Assembly: GCA_019828595.1 (NCBI GenBank)
Contig: JAHQRK010000007.1
Location: 2,232,001-2,296,000, forward strand
Direction: 5' to 3'
DNA: 64,000 nucleotides
From: Aphanomyces cochlioides
Taxonomy: Eukaryota; Oomycota; Saprolegniomycetes; Saprolegniales; Verrucalvaceae
Below the pieces are notes generated by a model. It made no database searches. It was not told the DNA's origin and saw only the letters and a program-made list of their open reading frames with translations. The position numbers and the translations under genes are program-made. Below, in pieces: positions 43,729 through 55,836 of the stretch (its first letter is position 1; the number at the start of each line of letters is the position of its first letter).

Positions 43729-44537
43729 TCTCAGCGGGATATCTATCATCAGGAGAGGCAGAACGTGACGAGCGTGAATAGAGGCGCTGCAGAACGTGTT
43801 GCACTGTCACCTGTTCATAAGTGGATGCATCAACACAGTCTGTTTGTCATTGACGCGACGTTTTCTTGGGACATCCATGGCCTAATCGTTCGTCGACCGT
43901 TTGTGTGAATCCTCGACGCATCTAAAACTTGTTATCTGCGAACTTACGTGAAGCCACGCCGCGACTGTAGTCAGATGCGAGAGCCAGAGACTCATTTGAG
44001 CTTGTCTCTCCTTCGCCTGTCCACGTCTTCCGTTCTCCACAATAACGCAAGCCTTCCATGTATTCTAGCAATACTCTAAATGCACCAACGACGCCATTCC
44101 ATTCCTCGTCGTGTGGGCGGTCTTATGGTCTCATCGCGTCGGGTCGTGAGTTTAACATCGTGTACGAGAGACGTAACTGTACGTACGCTATCAACTCGTA
44201 CAATAAGAGCAATACAGCCAAGACTGGCATGTATTCGAGTTCAAGAGGAAGGCAAGTTTTATGCAATGTATGATGAGGTGCTCATTGATTGTGAAGCTGC
44301 TGTTTCAGCTTCATTCAGGTGGTCATGTTTTCCACGTATAGAGTAGAAATGTACGTCTCGAACGGCGTACATTCGTGGGGTATATAATATTATACAGGTT
44401 TACCTCTATAAATGCATTAGCCATCGACCCTTCTTATCCGGATGGGCGTTGAATCTTATCCGGATGGCACCTTTCGACGTTTTCAGTAGCGATCAAGGTA
44501 CACTTTTTCGGCTGAGGAGGCTCTTCCTTGGTCAACG
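43729..44537. other. Spacer downstream of the MITE
   Basis: About 800 bases. Small open frames around 44058-44346 have no recognisable content. It contains the upstream region of the gene at 44538. Confidence 0.45.
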
Positions 44538-45809
44538 ATGAACCAAATGAGCATGGAGCGCGACGATGTGCTCATGAAATGCATGAATCTAGCACAGAGC
44601 CTTCAACTGACGTTTCCCACCAAGCACCACACGTACGACGCCGACGCGTACTTGCCCCACGTAGTCCAACATTTGGTCCATACGCAAGCCTTGCCCGTCG
44701 AGTTATTGCCTCCTCTCTCGTTCGTCACGTCAGTCTGCGAGCAACTGACGCAATCTCAATACGTGGAATCGAATGTCCTCCACACGGTTCTCTACCACAT
44801 GCACATGCCACCACTGAACGCGTTTGTCCGGTCGTCGTCACCGCCGCCTTACCAACAAATACCAGCGCCGTTCCATCATCAGCATCCTTACCATCATGTT
44901 CCACATCCATACCACCCGCATTACTATGGATTCGCACTCCCTCAACCGTACATTCGCCCGATGGTCAACCAAATTGAAACGAGGACTTCGACACCAGACT
45001 TGCATACGAACCATGATGGCAATATGCCGCGTCCATTTGGTCAGCAGCAGCCCCACCCTGCGTCTTCGATGGCACTACGACCGCAATTTGATCCCACGTC
45101 CGATCATCTTACATACTCTTCGTCATTTGATCTCCCATCCGTGAATGATCGCCCTGAAACCAACTACACATTTTCCAAAGACATTCTTCGACAGGAACAT
45201 TCCCTGGACGACAATCTCGCCGACTCATCAGCCGATGACGCCGCCATTGCATGGAACTTCCAGCCATTCTTGGACAGTTTGACGCACGACGAAGACGACG
45301 ACGAGACAATAGGATCTCTCACACAAGCCAGTGAACCTCAACTGCACATTGACTCGTGTGCTGCAAGTGTGACAACGAGTCCTTCTGACGACGATCGCGA
45401 TGACGATCTGGACGAAACCAAAGCAGCGCCATCGCCTCCTCCCAAACGTCGCTCGCTCTTTGATGCCCCCACCCCTCTCGAAATTCAAAAGCAGTCCGTG
45501 CAAATCCACGCCACCAGTGACCTGTTGCCTCAAACGGACAGCGTTGATGACATCAAACGCGCTACATCGACGTGGATTGCTCGCATGCACGCTCAAGGCC
45601 ATACGTTTGACGAAAAAGCGGCTCAGAAGTTTCACGAACTCGCCGCTGTCGATCCGTACCGTGCCGTGGGCATTACTGTGAGCTTTGACATTCGAAAGGA
45701 CATGATCCACAACAAGTCCGCGTGGCTCGCGCGCGCATGTTTTAATTGCCAGCGCAAGCATCTGCCCAAGGCGACGACAACGCGTAAGCCGAAAGCAAAG
45801 ACCTTGTAA
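44538..45809 (+). CDS. Low-complexity protein of unknown function, 423 aa
   Basis: Intact intronless frame from the ATG at 44538. The N-terminal 90 residues are helical (MNLAQSLQLTFPTKHHTYDA). Residues about 110-150 are a His/Pro/Tyr-rich tract (HHQHPYHHVPHPYHPHYYG). The middle is Asp/Ser-rich and disordered, with TSPSDDDRDDDLDE and a basic PPKRRSLF patch. The last 75 residues look folded: IARMHAQGHTFDEKAAQKF, HELAAVDPYRAVGITVSFDI, IHNKSAWLARACFNCQRKHL. This end vaguely recalls the helical segment of some RNA-binding proteins in which a phrase like N-K-S-A-x-L closes the motif; that is only a resemblance. The composition would suit a nuclear or RNA-granule protein. Function unknown. Confidence 0.72.
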   Translation: MNQMSMERDDVLMKCMNLAQSLQLTFPTKHHTYDADAYLPHVVQHLVHTQALPVELLPPLSFVTSVCEQLTQSQYVESNVLHTVLYHMHMPPLNAFVRSSSPPPYQQIPAPFHHQHPYHHVPHPYHPHYYGFALPQPYIRPMVNQIETRTSTPDLHTNHDGNMPRPFGQQQPHPASSMALRPQFDPTSDHLTYSSSFDLPSVNDRPETNYTFSKDILRQEHSLDDNLADSSADDAAIAWNFQPFLDSLTHDEDDDETIGSLTQASEPQLHIDSCAASVTTSPSDDDRDDDLDETKAAPSPPPKRRSLFDAPTPLEIQKQSVQIHATSDLLPQTDSVDDIKRATSTWIARMHAQGHTFDEKAAQKFHELAAVDPYRAVGITVSFDIRKDMIHNKSAWLARACFNCQRKHLPKATTTRKPKAKTL

Positions 45810-46389
45810 GATCGCACTTGGCCAATCACATTGGAGAATTTTCACGAAAAACTGCCCAAAAATGTCAAAATTTTCTTGAAAATTTCTGTTCTCGTTTTCA
45901 AGTTTTTGTCAAAACTGTGTAAAAAAGGTCAACTCAGACCATATGCCATCGAAATAGACCTAGCCCTGACGCAAGACAAGAGGATCGGCACTTGTTACTT
46001 GCTCGAGCGTGTTACGGAAAGGTGGGACGACCCCTCGATTAAGTGCTTGTTTTCGTTCGCTGGCGCGTTAGATCTGTGTCTCCTTCTCATACTGTGTGAT
46101 CTCGTCCGGGGAATTATCCCAAAACTGAATCTCAACGCGTCCCCAATCATCGTGGCCGATTCACCACTTTAAGCTCGCCCAAGCTGGCCAAGTTGGCAAT
46201 AGTGTCCCATCCAAACGCACTTTCCAGCAGGATATTTTCCGAATTGTATTTGGGTTTTGAAAGATGGACTGGGAAGTTCAGATTTGACAAATGGGAAAGA
46301 GGGATATTTTGTCCGATTAAGTACGATACAGCCTCTTCCGCACTTTAAATTTCGCCCAGAAAAGAACGGCACATGGCTTCAGTGTGGAG
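45810..46389. other. Spacer upstream of the FYVE-FIST gene
   Basis: About 580 bases; no domain is recognisable in the short open frames. Confidence 0.45.
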
Positions 46390-49149
46390 ATGGACCGCTT
46401 TGCAGTGGATGACGTCGACTTCGAGTCCGTCGAGCCATGCCGTCCAAGTTCGTTCGACTCGTCAGGTTCATTCCAATTTGATGTTGCGATCCGTGCGCGC
46501 CAAGCTCTTGAAGGGATTCATCTCAAGGTGAAAACGTCACAAGCGAAACATTTCGACTGGCGCCTTTCCAAGAAAACCAAGGATGTGATGGTCCATCGCC
46601 TTGAAGAATATTCTACCGATAGTGTCGCGACACGTGTGAGCTTTCGCATCTCGTGTGAAGTCAAGGCGATGCTCGAATCGATCGTGAATGTGCTCGCACC
46701 AACGACCACGTCCGAGTACATGCGTGTAGAAAAGCGCGTGTTTCCAAAGTTCCTCCAGTGTGCGGTCTTGAAGGAAGGACAAGAAGGATGCAATGACACA
46801 GACCTGTCTGATTTCTCCGCATCGTTTCCCCGCCACACGATCAAGTGGCATGCGAGTCATCTTCTGACGAACCGCATTACAGGGCGTCTTGGCACACCGG
46901 CTGAGTTCGTCTTCGAAGAATACGTCGAGCTGGAAACTGTACGCCCTCCTTGTCTCCAGTCGTGACCATTTGGTTAACGTAGATTCATGGACGAACACGA
47001 GCGTTTGGCTTTCTGCAAAGCGTTGAAACAGCAGAGGTCTCGAGCTTCACACGACTTTACTCAACCTATTCCTAGGACGAACTGCGCAAGATCTCTCCCG
47101 TGAAATGCAAGCGCGGCACGATTCGCAAATCCTCGTTTCTCGTGACTCCTCTGGACGAACAAGGAGTGACACATGAAGTCGCCCTCATGTACATCCTCGA
47201 CTTTCCCAAAAGTTTTGGTGTGAGTGTCGAACGTGTCGTCGCAGCCTACACAGAACGTCTCGTGAACGTGCGTGAAATTCTCTTTAATACGCTCTTTCAT
47301 GCGATCAAGATTCTCCCTCGCCACAAGTGGGTGGACGATCGATCCCGACAATACTGCGCCGTGTGTGAATCCTCATTTACAATTGTTCGGTCGCGCCATC
47401 ATTGCCGGGCTTGCGGCGAAGTCTGCTTCCTCGACTATTTCCATTTAACGCTCATTTTGTAGGTGATTTGCCACTATTGCAGTCGGAAATGGTCAATTCC
47501 TATTCAGGATGCAGGTGAACTCCAGACTCGGCTCTGCACACCGTGTTCACTCCGTGCACGAAGCCATTTGATTCCAGCTGCCCCTGTCACTGGCCCTATT
47601 CGTATTTCTCGTTCTACGACATCAATTGAACATCTCACGACTGCTCCAACCCCTATGGAAGACTTTGATTACGATGATGTGATCCATTCCATGCACGAAG
47701 CTCATCGACCTTTGTATACAATGCCACATAAAGCTGCATCCATGAGTTTCCGTGGAGGCGGAACAGTTCCTGTGCTTCCACCTCCTGTCCGTGTCGGATC
47801 GGCAATGAGCTCGACATCCGATACAACATCTGCTGTGGAAGATGCTTGGGAAAAGCTTGTGTGCATGCTTCAGCAGCACAAACCTCACTTTGTGTTTGTG
47901 CAGTTTTCGTGCGACCATTCGCCTAGAACTGTCGCCGAAACTCTGCAACGTCTCCATCCCGATGTTGTCTTTTGCGGCAACAGTCTCGGAGCAGTTGATC
48001 AAGATGTGGTGCTTTTCCAAGAAGAAGCATTTGTACGCAAGAAGCATGCACTCAGTTTATGGGGTCTCTGGGATGTCGATGGAAATTTTGCCACGGCAGG
48101 CGGTTCATTTAGCGAGACTCAAGCCAAAGAAATGACTCGGCATGTGCTCAAAGAGGGCATCCGCAAGCTGCAGCTTGGTCCAACTGAAAGCCCTGTATGA
48201 CTTGACTCAGCTTTACCATATTGATTGATCTTTGTAGGATTTTGTGTGGATAATTCCCAGTGAAGGCCACGAAGACATTGTTGTTGAGACAGTCAATGTC
48301 ATGCTTGATACGTCGATTTCAACTGTTGGCGCCTCGTCCAAACAGAGCCGCATCTGTGGCATGGCTCATGAAACACACGTGTTTGAAGATGACAGTGTCG
48401 TTTTGGCTATGTGCTGTCCGTCCGTCCACGTTAGCCATGCATACTTCACATGCTACGAACCCAACGATCGACTTTTCACAGTCGGTAAAGCAGAAGGCAA
48501 ACGATTGCTTGAGCTGGACTCTCAGCCCCCACTCGGTCTGCTCAAGGAGGTATTGTCTCACACACACGGTTGAAGTGACTTATTTTTTTTTGTTCAGGGT
48601 CTGGACCGTCACCGCCGCCGACTCTACTTGGATACATCAGTGTTTCCAGCCTTTGGCCGCGTGCAAAAGAAAGACAAGACGCGACAATTGATTGAACCTG
48701 TGGCAATCCACTCTGACTTGACAATGACGCTATCGGCACCAGTCTTTCGCGGCGATCAAGTCTGTCTCATGTCAATGGACCGCAAGACAGTTCCAGAGTC
48801 AATTGCATCGAGGTAGATATCATCCATTATTGTTGAGCCGACGTGAGAAATGTGTAGAATACAACAAGGCTGCCAAGAACTCGATGTCGTGGGCTGTTTT
48901 GTCAGCTGCAGTACAAGTATTGTGAAGCACCTTGGTGACGACTATGACCAGCTTCGAACTGCCATCCAAAACGGTCTAGGCGGTGATCCAAACGTGGCCA
49001 TCACTGGCAGTTTGAGCACTTGCCAGCTTGGTGCAGCAAGCAACGCTCACCACTTGAGCCAGTCAAACGGAATGGTTGCGGCGTTAATGATTTCCACCAA
49101 GAAGAAGAGTAATTGGCGCCCGCGCATGGCCCATCGCAAGTCGTTCTAA
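46390..49149 (+). CDS. START-like / FYVE / FIST domain fusion protein
   Basis: About 830 aa from the ATG at 46390 (MDRFAVDDVDFESVE). Exons are joined by 40-50-nt introns (donors near 46939, 47034, 47421, 48195, 48549, 48813). Residues 1-300 look like the lipid-binding START-like region usual before FYVE in oomycetes. The FYVE zinc finger follows with all hallmarks: WVDD (WxxD), CAVC, RSRHHCRACG, VICHYC and CTPC, giving eight cysteine ligands, so it should bind PI3P on endosomes. After a disordered stretch the C-terminal half fits FIST_N plus FIST_C: FVFVQFSCDHSPRTVAETLQ, VVFCGNSLGAVDQD, HALSLWGLWDVDG, ICGMAHETHVFEDDSVVLAM, LFTVGKAEGKRLLELDSQPP, LGLLKE, ending WRPRMAHRKSF. FIST is a sensory domain best known from bacterial signal-transduction proteins and proposed to bind small molecules. 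The pairing suggests a small-molecule sensor on endosomes (inference). Confidence 0.78.
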
Positions 49150-50174
49150 ATGTGTTTTTTGCCCATGTTGTCGTGCCCCATATGCTTGAAATAATATCAC
49201 ACGTGTCAAATGTCTACCACTCTTACACACACTTGAATTTCAACAGGTGGTCCCAGATTTGTTGAGCTTTCTCTCACTCGTGCTTCGTAGCATGCATTTA
49301 CAGTACTAACATCTCCTTGCATCTTCATGGATCCTGTCTTTGGCGACGATCGCCGCGTTCAAAGGTTTATTCCATCGGCGGCAGCGGCGGCGGCGGCGAT
49401 TTCCATGGACTTCCCTCGATTTTCGAATATCACAAATGCCAAATGTCCATCAAGCACAGCAGACACACCCATGACAGTAGAGGAAGTTCAATCTAACAAC
49501 ATCACATCTGACGTCGATTGACAACGTCGTTGCTCTCTCTACCTCTAGTTCAGTCATTCACATCATCGGTGGCCCTCCCCATGGGAATCTTGACGCAAAT
49601 ACACAACAAAGCAGCGTCGAGGGAGGTAAGTCGAGCTGGATTTTGCCGGCCAGAAGGCTGTCTGCATGCTCCGAAGAACTGAATGCTCCTGCAAGAAAGT
49701 CGCAGAGAAAGAGAGAGAGAGAGAAGCCCTTGTCACAGCTCTGGACACTCAATGTACACCCATGTCACGGTCCGTCTATTGACGAATCTTTGTTCGCCAG
49801 CCACATCTTGCGCCCCATGGTTCCCCTAAAACTCCCGGCTGTCACATCGAATTGCGCATGCAAAGAAAGCGCTCAAGACGCGACGGACACAGCGCGTACG
49901 CAGACGAGTGGAGGCATGTCTTCATCTGTTGTAGAGAAAGCCCACGGGCAAGACACAACGAGTACGTCGTCGTCGCATCTTGGCCCTGTCATGACGTCGT
50001 TCACGACTTGGAATTCCAACCATTCGTTGTAAATTCGGAAACGTCATGTAACGGGTGTATAAATTCAACTATTTAGGATATTTTGAATATTAATTAGGTC
50101 TCATCCGAAGTAAAGGACAAACGCCACTTGTGCGGGTTGCAACGCTGGTTGTGGTCTATTTGATTGGCTTGAAA
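49150..50174. other. Spacer upstream of malic enzyme, one possible small gene
   Basis: About 1 kb. A 64-codon frame at 49327-49521 contains a poly-Ala run (SAAAAAAAISMDFPRF) and could be exon 1 of a gene continuing to about 50030, but the exon joins tried do not keep a convincing frame. Confidence 0.35.
49327..49521 (+). CDS. Possible first exon of a small unknown gene
   Basis: 64 codons starting MDPVFGDDRRVQRFIPS, with an alanine tract from a GGC-type repeat (about 49375-49400), then TADTPMTVEEVQSNNI. A CT-rich stretch ending in AG follows at 49530-49552 and could be an intron acceptor. No homology recognised; it may be chance. Confidence 0.22.
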   Translation: MDPVFGDDRRVQRFIPSAAAAAAAISMDFPRFSNITNAKCPSSTADTPMTVEEVQSNNITSDVD

Positions 50175-52504
<2,330 letters not shown>

Positions 52505-52583
52505 AAAATTGTTTGCACTTGAAAGAAATACAAAAATAATTGCGCTCACACGAATTGCATTATCGTTTGTTCGATGCATGGTC

Positions 52584-53820
52584 TGCATATTGTAGGCGAC
52601 GCCCGACAACAGCGCATCAAGAATCACCTTGGGGTCGATCGCTGGCTTGTCGTCTTCCGACGCGTCTGTCTTGGGCATGACGGGGGCAGTCGCTCGGCCA
52701 AAGTATTTAAAGTACAATGAGCCTGGAGATAACCCGTCTTGCTGAGCACTGTCGAATTTTTCAATCACAACCCTACGACACGATCGATGTCAATGGAATA
52801 GTGGTGTGGATAATGTACCACAAAGATTCATTGCCAACGCATGGTGCTTCAATGGGGATAACATCGTCTTGGAGTATTGATCTATGCACAAAGAACTGAG
52901 CTCTATCGAGAAGGATACAAAGCAGTACTGGAAGATGATGATTTCTCGGTGCGGTTGGGAGATTCGCCAGATGAGGTCGCGATATTCGCAGTCCAAGTCC
53001 ATGATCCAGGGGCTCCTGCCCGTGACGTAGACAAAATTTTCGTCAAATATTTCCAAGATCTACACAAAAGTACACGTTGAGATGGAGAATAGACGGAGAG
53101 ACGGACTTTGACCGGCCGGGATAGGTCCGGAATTGTTCCAGTGACGATCGCCCACGTCGTATCGGCCACAACGCGAATATCAGCGTTGCATTCATGTCGA
53201 CAAGCTGACGCCTCGACAACGATTGAATCATTCTGCCAAGACTTTGGAACAGTTTGAGTGAATGGCTGGGAGCAGTCGACAAGTTGACCGGTAACGAGCA
53301 CGCTATCAAGCTGTTGATACTGGTAGGCCAAAATGTCGGTGGCAGTCTTTGCACGATTGTGATGCGTCAAATGGAGCGAATGCCACGCCATGACTTGGTC
53401 AAACGACGGGCTAATCGTCGTAGGAAGGCATGGACGTTTCGCCAAGACTGCGTACAATGCATTGCCAAATTCAATTTGTTCGTTCAAGGCTGCGCGGAAC
53501 AAGTCGTTCGTACTCAACGCATGATCTTTCTCGGCGCGCATTTTCATGGCCAAGATTTGCCACCGCGATGCCTTGGACATATCCACGACTTGCCTGGACT
53601 CCAAATCCTCGACTTGAGCTTCAAGTTCCGATACTTTGGCCCGCAAAAAGTCGAGCTCTTCACGCTGGCGCTTTCGAAACATGTTGATTTTCTTGGGCCG
53701 AAGCGCTGCTGATGGCAGTTCTGACGGACTGGACGAATCTGCAGACGAAAGTGTCCCTTTTCCATGGCCTTCCTCCGTCGAATCGGACAGGGAAGCTCGT
53801 AGGTTGTCGTCGTTGTCCAT
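52584..53820 (-). CDS. bZIP/coiled-coil plus START-like protein, locus 1
   Basis: Oomycete-type putative regulator. The preferred start is the ATG at 53820 (MDNDDNLRASLSDSTEE); earlier in-frame ATGs exist at 53904 and 53901. A basic-coiled-coil segment reads ALRPKKINMFRKRQREEL, DFLRAKVSELEAQVEDLESR. A conserved middle follows (VLAKRPCLP, VEASACRHECNADIRVVADT, TWAIVTGTIPDLSRPVK). Two 47-nt introns then join PVK to ILEIFDENFVYVTGRSPW, and IIIFQ to SILQDDVIPIEAPCVGN. After ESLWYIIHTTIPLTSIVS comes a TAG, yet the expected C-terminus (RRVVIEKFDSAQQDGLSPGS, LYFKYFGRATAPVMP) continues one base out of frame. The C-terminus abuts or slightly overlaps the convergent malic enzyme. It is similar throughout to the interrupted paralogue at 54343-60661. 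The family recalls the M96 mating-specific/START-like proteins (from memory). Confidence 0.62.
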
Positions 53821-53964
53821 GCTCTTTTTGGCCCTACTCGACTGTGCTTGGAAATGATACTGGTAATACGAAACACCAAAAAAGTGTTGGTTTGTTGTCA
53901 TCATCAGTCTGTCGAAATGACATTGTGAGGGGGGTGCAAAATGTATCGATTTTTCAAATCGATC

Positions 53965-54160
53965 TGGAAATCGCTCAGCCAATCAGAATCCAGTATTCAC
54001 CTAATTCACGCAAAACACACACAGACACACGTGTAATTAATTTGGGACGTTTGCCATACTTTCCATTTATACTTGACTTCAGTATGATCGAATCGATTTG
54101 GAATAGAATTCGATTTTCGTAAAAAAATACAAATTTGGGTGAAAAAGACAATATTATATT
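53965..54160. repeat. Dispersed repeat copy, related to 3125-3285
   Basis: CCAAT-type motif, CACGCAAAACACACAC block and a later block ending in a GACAATATT-like string, same order as at 3125-3285. Confidence 0.5.
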
Positions 54161-54568
54161 GAAATTATTACAAGTATTTTGAAGCAGCCAATCAATTTCA
54201 ACTTAAAAAATATTTGTCCAATCAGATTGAGAAAAATTGGACACTTCACATCTGTGAAGTTTGCAATGACAACCGACACCATGTGAATCCTGCTGACTAG
54301 CTGCACCCAGGACATGATGGAAAGAGAGACAAGCTGTTCTCTTCAAAGAAATTGGTTGATCGACCACTCCATGGACTCTACTAATTTCGCCGTCGACTTC
54401 AGTAGCCCCGCGAGAATGGCATTTGGATCTGTCAGATGTTGTGATGGCATCGTCGGTGTTGTGAATCGTCCGAAGTATTTGAGGTACGTCGCGCCATTTC
54501 CATCTTCTTCCATCACTACTGTAGCCTGCAGGCTACATGTCAGCTGAAACTGTCGGATGAAGTACGTA

Positions 54569-55477
54569 TAGAGATGCGTTAGTTATTTAAACATAAATAA
54601 CAGAACGTTTAATAACCGTTTTAAAACGTTTTCTTATTTTCCTTTGTTTTAAAAGTTTTTTTGGAATTGATTGGCAAATACTACTTTGTGCCAGCCAATT
54701 GTAGAAATGACCACTGACAATAATTCAGATGGAAAACCACCAGTCAAAGCATGTTCGAAAGGAGAAAGTCAAGAGTGAATTTAGAGTGAATAAGAATATA
54801 GATCAAAATTTGAACAAAAATATTGAATTTTTCAACATTGCAATTAGTGAGAAGATGGTGCCAAACTGGTGTGAAAAAGTCTGTGCTCCGAGTCAGTGGG
54901 CACTAGGGGGCATTGGCGGGTACTCTCAGCCTCCTTATGCCAAGGCAGACCCTCTATGTTGGAAATCACATTATTCTCCGATCTTACAATCAACTGCATT
55001 TGATTAAATTTATTGATCAAGTGGGTGTCTGCAATAGCTTCGTGACTGGGAAGCTTAAACGATTGATACAATAGCTTAAAATGGATTCAAAGTCTGAGCT
55101 GTGAAATACTACTTTATTGAATGGTAGAGCACGCTTGATCATACAAAGGGCCAAAACTTCTTGTACTGTATGTAGCTGTACACTGCCATCACATGCCATT
55201 AAATCTACAAAGCTATGCTACTGCTCGCACTTGAAACCGCCTGCAAATCTAATGGATGTCGTGAGATATGTTCCGCTGCTCTGGCGATGTCATAGCCACT
55301 ACGTATGCACTTAACACGAACCATTTTCTTTGACTCATCGATAGGGTCCTTCCCCAACGTCCGGATACTAGTGTGTCGCCCTCTCTGAACTACGGATAAT
55401 TGTTCAGTTATTGTTTCGAAATATTTTATAATTTATTTAACCGTTTTATTTGGACAATTTTATAAAAAACATCTCTA
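54569..55477. mobile_element. Non-autonomous hAT-like element, 909 bp
   Basis: Flanked by an 8-bp direct repeat AGTACGTA (54561-54568 and 55478-55485), the target-site length of hAT elements. Ends are TAGAGATG and CATCTCTA, short inverted repeats matching the hAT end rule (pyrimidine-A-G-N-G). No transposase fragment is visible; a 92-codon frame at 54729-55007 is unrecognised. It interrupts the YYV-LHPTVSAD stretch of the bZIP/START paralogue. Confidence 0.78.
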
Positions 55478-55603
55478 AGTACGTAATACCAAGCGGATTG
55501 ATTCGCAATGCAGCCAGCATTTAGTGTCTTATCATAGCATCTCTAAGTACGTAATACCAAGCGGATTGATTCGCAATGCAGCCAGCATTTAGTGGCTTAT
55601 CAT
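55470..55603. repeat. 68-bp tandem duplication spanning a transposon junction
   Basis: Two copies with period 68 (55470-55537 and 55538-55603), differing at about two positions. Each begins with the last 8 bases of the hAT-like element (CATCTCTA), followed by the target duplication and host coding sequence. It therefore arose after the hAT insertion. Confidence 0.9.
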
Positions 55604-55836
55604 CTTGCAAGATTGATCTACGATGCGGCTCGAATCACACTACATACAGAACGCAAATACCGAAAGACGATCATTTGTCGATGCGGCTGAATGAATCGCT
55701 CGATCACATTGCGGCATTCGCACATCACGCCAAAGAACTCGCTTGGATCGCGTGTGTAGACAACGTTGTTGTCAAAAGCTTCCAAGACCTAAAAAACAAC
55801 AAGCTTCATCACGTGGTAAACACGCGAAAACACGTA

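Noticed and set aside
52850..53060. Apparent multiple frameshifts in bZIP/START locus 1
   Set aside because: Two of the three frame changes are explained by 47-nt GT-AG introns placed at the same points in the paralogue; only the offset near 52770 remains.
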